A stretch of DNA of 64,000 bases from Lathyrus oleraceus. Its lineage: Eukaryota > Streptophyta > Magnoliopsida > Fabales > Fabaceae. The notes under the pieces were generated by a model that was not told where the DNA came from, did no database searches, and saw nothing but the letters and a program-made list of their open reading frames with translations. Position 1 is the first letter of the stretch, and each line of letters starts with the position of its first letter. Location of the stretch: assembly GCF_024323335.1 (NCBI RefSeq), contig NC_066579.1, forward strand, positions 354,151,400 to 354,215,399, written 5' to 3'. This document shows positions 60,246 through 64,000 of the stretch, one piece after another. The position numbers were made by a program, and so were the translations under genes.

Positions 60246-60978
60246 AAAATACATCCAACCAATCAAACTCTTTCTCGCCGCCGTACAATTAATCAAAAAC
60301 CTTTTTTATAAACGAAAGGTATATTGTCTTAAGGTGATGAAAAACAATGTTTCGGCCACGATTGTTGAGTCGAGATAAGTGACGCTTTTTTGAATGTAGA
60401 TTTATAAATCCGTTCGATGTGTGGTATGCGTCCACTCCTCATCTGTTTTGGGTAAAGCAATGTTTTCGTCGAGTAATACAGTATAGCTTTCGCTAAAATC
60501 GACCAATAAACAAACATTTTTCTACCCAGAACTACGTAAGCCTTGATTTCTCTCTTGAGATACGTAGGAGCAGGATTTGTAAATCTTGTTAGGCCCACTA
60601 ATAAAAAAACTTAGGTTTAGTCCTTCGTCAAAAATCCAAAAACATTTTATTCTCATCCTTTCTTTCTTTCCCACCTAATAAATCGAAAAGCCTAATATTT
60701 TAACTAACACTAACGCACACAACTAATCTAATGGTTCCCGTTGAGTACAACGAACGTGAGGGGTGCTAATACCTTCCCCTTGCGTAATCGACTCCCGAAC
60801 CCTGATATTGGTTGCGATGACCATATCTTATCCTTTTATTTAGAGGTTTTATCGATATTTCCCCTTTCCTTTTTAGGAATAAATAAAGTTCGGTGGCGAC
60901 TCTGTTCAGTCCATCATTGCGAGCGTGCGATCGCGCTTCGCTTTGAAGTCGTATCCCCATTTTTCGAGGTGCGACAGA

Positions 60979-60996
60979 TGGCGACTCTGCTGGGGA
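60979..60996 (+). other. Primer binding site of Ogre C
   Basis: TGGCGACTCTGCTGGGGA, two bases after the LTR end at 60976. This is the intact tRNA-Arg core used here as reference for the other Ogre elements. Confidence 0.9.
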
Positions 60997-61745
60997 GTCA
61001 AATCATCCCTAAGTGAGTCAAGCCTAGTTAGTTCGTTTGTGTGCCTTTGTTTGTTTACCTATGTTTCTTTTCTTTATTATTTTTACTATCTCTATTGTCA
61101 TATTGATATGAATCCGTTATATTGGTTCGATTATGGTTTGGTACTTGGATACTCTGATTGCAAACCTTGTGAGAAAGACTTTTTACCCGAGTCTCGAGTA
61201 AAAACATAAGATAGGACGAGGTTGAGTAGTATGGGTCCGCGAGATGTATTTCTCGTTGGGTCGGTACGAGAACCTTACTTAGAGTAGATTCTTGAGAGGA
61301 TGTTGTCGCTCGGCAACTAAGTTGTCGTAAGCTTCGATATTTTCTTTAGGATCCATGACTCTGAGAACCATTTGTAGAACCTTAGTTCTTTGTCCAACAA
61401 GGAAAGATGGTTGCGTAGTGTGGGTCTGCGAGATGAATTTCTCGTTGGATCGATGCGAGAACCTCACTTAGAGTAGATTCTTTAGATGGAGTTGATGCCC
61501 GGCAAGTAAGTTGCTGCAGGTAGCAAACAGTCTAATGGATCCATGACTCTAGGAACTTTTAAAAAAAAAACCTTAAATCATACCTGGTGAGAACCTTGTT
61601 CTATATAAAGCAATCAGACTTATCTATGCCTTAAGCCTATTGAACCTATACAAAAAAAATGCATCACATTCATACATTGCATCAACATCATAAAAAGCAA
61701 GCTCTTAGTTGTCTCTTATTTGTTTCAGAAATTGAGAACTTGAAA
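60997..61745 (+). other. Leader of Ogre C with an internal duplication
   Basis: Non-coding. A block near 61225-61365 is repeated at 61414-61556 (spacing 189 bases), sharing GCGAGATG, TTTCTCGTTGG and CACTTAGAGTAGATTC-type words. A TTTGTTTCAG word at about 61719-61728 before ORF1 resembles a 3' splice site. Confidence 0.7.
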
Positions 61746-63722
61746 ATGACAACTTCAAGGAGACACACTTTCACGCTTAAGTACAAGGAACCTAAGTTGG
61801 ACAGTCTGAAGGGTTTGATCTCTGATTTGACTCTCAGCAGACGTGATGAGTTCGGAAAAAACTATGGGAAAATTTTGAGCCTTCTAACTAAGAAAGTTGA
61901 CTATGGAATTATCGGCTCTTTGGCACAATATTATGATCCACCTCTATGCTGTTTCACATTCGCTGATTTCTAGCTAGCTCCTACTTTGGAAGAAGCTGGG
62001 AGAATCGTGGGTCTTAAATTGAAAGATTTTAATCCGTTTCCAAAGCTCGAAGAAGATATGGGCCGAAAGAAGATAGCTTCAGCCCTAAGTATCAATGTCC
62101 CGACTGTTCGAGACAATTGGGTTGAAAAAGGGGGTTGCGAAGGTTTTACCGCGATGTTTTTGGAAGATTTAGCTCTAAAGTTCAAGAAAAGTGGAAATTG
62201 GAATGCATTCTATGCTGTGTTGGCTTTATTGATCCATGGGATTATGCTCTTCCCAAATGTTGAAAAATTTGTGGATCAAGTAGCCATAGAAGTCTTTCTC
62301 TCTGGCAATCCAGTACCATTTCTCTTAGCTGACATTTACCATGCCCTTCACGCTTGACATGAAAAGAGGGGTGGAACGTTGTTGTGTTGTGCTCCTTTGC
62401 TTTACACTTGGTTCATGCAACACATGCCCGAAGAAGGTCCTTTTGTGGCAAAAGAACTTAAGTCTCCTCAAAAATTAGCTTCTCTCACCGCAAGTTCCAT
62501 CAGATGGTATATCCGAGAGTGGGAAACCCCAAACATTATAGTCAGCTATGGGGAATTTCCTAATGTATCGTTGTTGGGAACCATGGGTTGCATCAATTAT
62601 AACCCTATGTTATCTTGAATGCAACACGGTTACTCCATGGATGGTCCTCCTGACGCAAAGGACTTACAACCATTTGCGCTCTCTGACATCCAAGCAAGCA
62701 ATCCTGATGTAAGAGCAGTACGAAAGGCTTGGTTAAAGGTTGTAAGGAAGGGTAGAGAGTTTGGAAAAAGAAACATTCTCGCCAAAGAACCTTACACTCA
62801 ATGGGTGAAAGAAAGAGTTGAGGAAATTCATTTGCCATTCATCTTGAAGGCTTCAGCTTTTCCTAAAACTCCTGAGCCCAAGCCCATACTCCCTGAGGAC
62901 ATGGAGAAACTCACTACTAAGGTTAAGGAGCTCGAATTGGAGAATACTGAATTACGGATTCAGATGAACCGAGTTATCTTGGAAAATCAAAATTTGAAAG
63001 AGGAACGTAAAGGAAAAGCCCAAGAACTTGAGGATAGTAACAAGAGGTCCAGGCTATTGGAAGACCAGAAAGATGATCTTGATCATATCCTTATAGGTTC
63101 CACATCAGTGATCCGAACCAGGAAGGAAGAGCTCAAGAAAGCTGAGTATAGGATCTGTGAGTTAGGGAGAATGTTGGATAAATCTCTTATGGATAAAAAA
63201 GAAATTAAGCTCGACTTTGAGGCACAGATCCGTGACTTGAGGGACGCTCTGAAGAAATGCGAGGAAAAGTTGTCTCGCGAGATACTCCAAAAGGAAGAAA
63301 CTAAAAGAAACTGTCACCATCTCAGGTACCAGTTGGAAGAAGCTACTAGGAGGTTTGCAGTTTTGGAGAGCCAAGAAGGTGATGCAGCCTACTTACTCCT
63401 AAAGAATGATTGTGTGTACTGGAAAAGGTTGTATAGAGAGGCTAGAGCAACCTTAGATGAAAATCAAAAGGTCATCCAGAAGCTCCAAGAGCTCTATGTT
63501 GGATGGAATAGCAAGTTCCGCAACTTAGCTAGGTTTGTTAACCTCAATATGTTGGAACTCCCAGAAAAACTCCCGGAAGCGGGTTGGTGTATGTGTCCAG
63601 AAAACACGCCTCCTCAAGTTTTCAATTTCGTCAAGTTTATCAAGAAAATGATGAATGAGCTCACTACAGATCTGGCTACGATCATAAGAGCTGAGACAAA
63701 ACTTAAGTTTACTTGTACTTGA
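61746..63722 (+). pseudogene. ORF1 of Ogre C, one frame with three stops
   Basis: From ATG 61746 to the stop ending at 63722 a single frame of 658 codons is kept, interrupted only by stops at 61971 (TAG), 62355 (TGA) and 62616 (TGA). The N-terminal half has the ORF1 family words YYDPPLCCFTF, LAPTLEE, LFPNVEKFVD, LSGNPVPFLLADIYHALH, CCAPLLYTWF and GCINYNPMLS. From about 62880 to 63520 the sequence is rich in K, E, L, R and Q with heptad-like spacing, a long coiled coil. Function is unknown for the family. Alignment with ORF1 of Ogre B puts glutamine at the first stop and arginine at the others. No frameshift is seen, so decay is recent. Confidence 0.88.
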
Positions 63723-64000
63723 ATTTGAATTGTTGGTGTTTAAATCTTTTTGTATTCGAATCATGTGTACTTGAAGCTAAATCCTTTTGTATTCGAATTT
63801 GATTTTAATTAATGGAAGTTGTCATTTTGGGTCTCAATTATTACATGTTGTTCTTATATTCTAACATTGCTGGAATAAATAATAAAGATAAATAAGAGTT
63901 TTGCACAAAATGCACCCATAACATGCACTCATGTCATTCTTCAAACAAAAAACTCATTTTTGTGTCTTCTTCAGTTCCACACTGAGTCCTCAACACCACT
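63723..64000 (+). other. Start of the ORF1-gag spacer of Ogre C
   Basis: AT-rich non-coding sequence with a short direct repeat (TTTTTGTATTCGAAT-type words near 63747 and 63786). gag should follow beyond the right edge. Confidence 0.5.

Larger units (their letters stand above)
55646..60976 (+). repeat. 5' LTR of Ogre C (5.3 kb) with captured gene fragments
   Basis: Runs TGTCATACCCC to GGTGCGACA, 5331 bases. About 55646-56650 is AT-rich LTR-like sequence. About 56750-58850 holds fragments of at least two host genes. About 59090 has a TATATAT word with a hairpin just after it. 59530-60240 is a set of tandem repeats. It is not clear whether the gene fragments are part of the LTR family or a later insertion, because no second copy of this LTR is in the window. 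Confidence 0.8.
55646..64000 (+). mobile_element. Ogre C, 5' part of a plus-strand Tat/Ogre element
   Basis: 5' LTR 55646-60976, primer site 60979-60996, leader, then ORF1 to 63722 and the start of the ORF1-gag spacer. gag, pol and the 3' LTR lie beyond the right edge. It inserted into the Ogre B 3' LTR after AATCC (55641-55645). The LTR start TGTCATACCCC differs from the TGTAAGACCCC group, so it belongs to a different Ogre family. Confidence 0.88.

Overview
The window is plant nuclear DNA and almost entirely LTR retrotransposons. I find no intact host gene. The dominant elements are Ogre-type members of the Ty3/gypsy Tat lineage. Their marks are LTRs of about 5 kb, a tRNA-Arg-type primer binding site (core TGGCGACTCTGCTGGGGA), an extra ORF1 upstream of gag, a small intron between protease and reverse transcriptase, and a second RNase H before integrase. 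Ogre abundance of this kind, with a captured Bowman-Birk inhibitor fragment close to legume precursors, points to a legume, most likely tribe Fabeae (pea, vetch, lentil, Lathyrus). That assignment is inference.

Layout, left to right. 1-5906: 5' end of a minus-strand Ogre (A), with leader, primer site and 5' LTR. A lies inside a truncated minus-strand LTR (5907-9510), which lies inside an older minus-strand LTR fragment (9511-10184). 10185-17449: plus-strand Ogre D, with a truncated LTR, a decayed ORF1 interrupted by a 1.15-kb solo LTR, and a gag cut off at 17449. 17450-20344: plus-strand LTR fragment E, itself cut by Ogre B. 20345-55645: Ogre B, the most complete element, holding a 5' LTR, primer site, ORF1, gag, protease, intron, RT, RNase H domains, integrase, a 3' UTR with a hairpin-repeat array, and the first part of the 3' LTR. 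55646-64000: Ogre C, with a full 5' LTR, primer site, leader and ORF1; its remaining parts lie beyond the right edge.

Ogre B has been rearranged. A minus-strand copia-like element (TSD TGCTC) entered its 5' LTR. A block of about 9.2 kb was then apparently duplicated in tandem, and one copy collapsed to a solo LTR. B therefore carries two LTR ends, two primer sites and two ORF1 starts. Its 3' LTR holds a 5.0-kb minus-strand solo LTR (TSD GGGGG) and is then cut by Ogre C (expected TSD AATCC).

All coding regions are broken. B has frameshifts, stops and a D-to-N change in the integrase triad. C ORF1 has three in-frame stops. D is deleted internally. The most unusual items are: (1) an array in the B 3' UTR of small hairpins with a nearly constant CGGTAA loop and stems that vary in matched pairs; (2) fragments of two host genes, indole-3-glycerol-phosphate synthase and a Bowman-Birk protease inhibitor, inside the LTR of Ogre C; (3) the duplication and solo-LTR history of Ogre B. 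All similarity figures were counted by eye over short stretches; no search was run.
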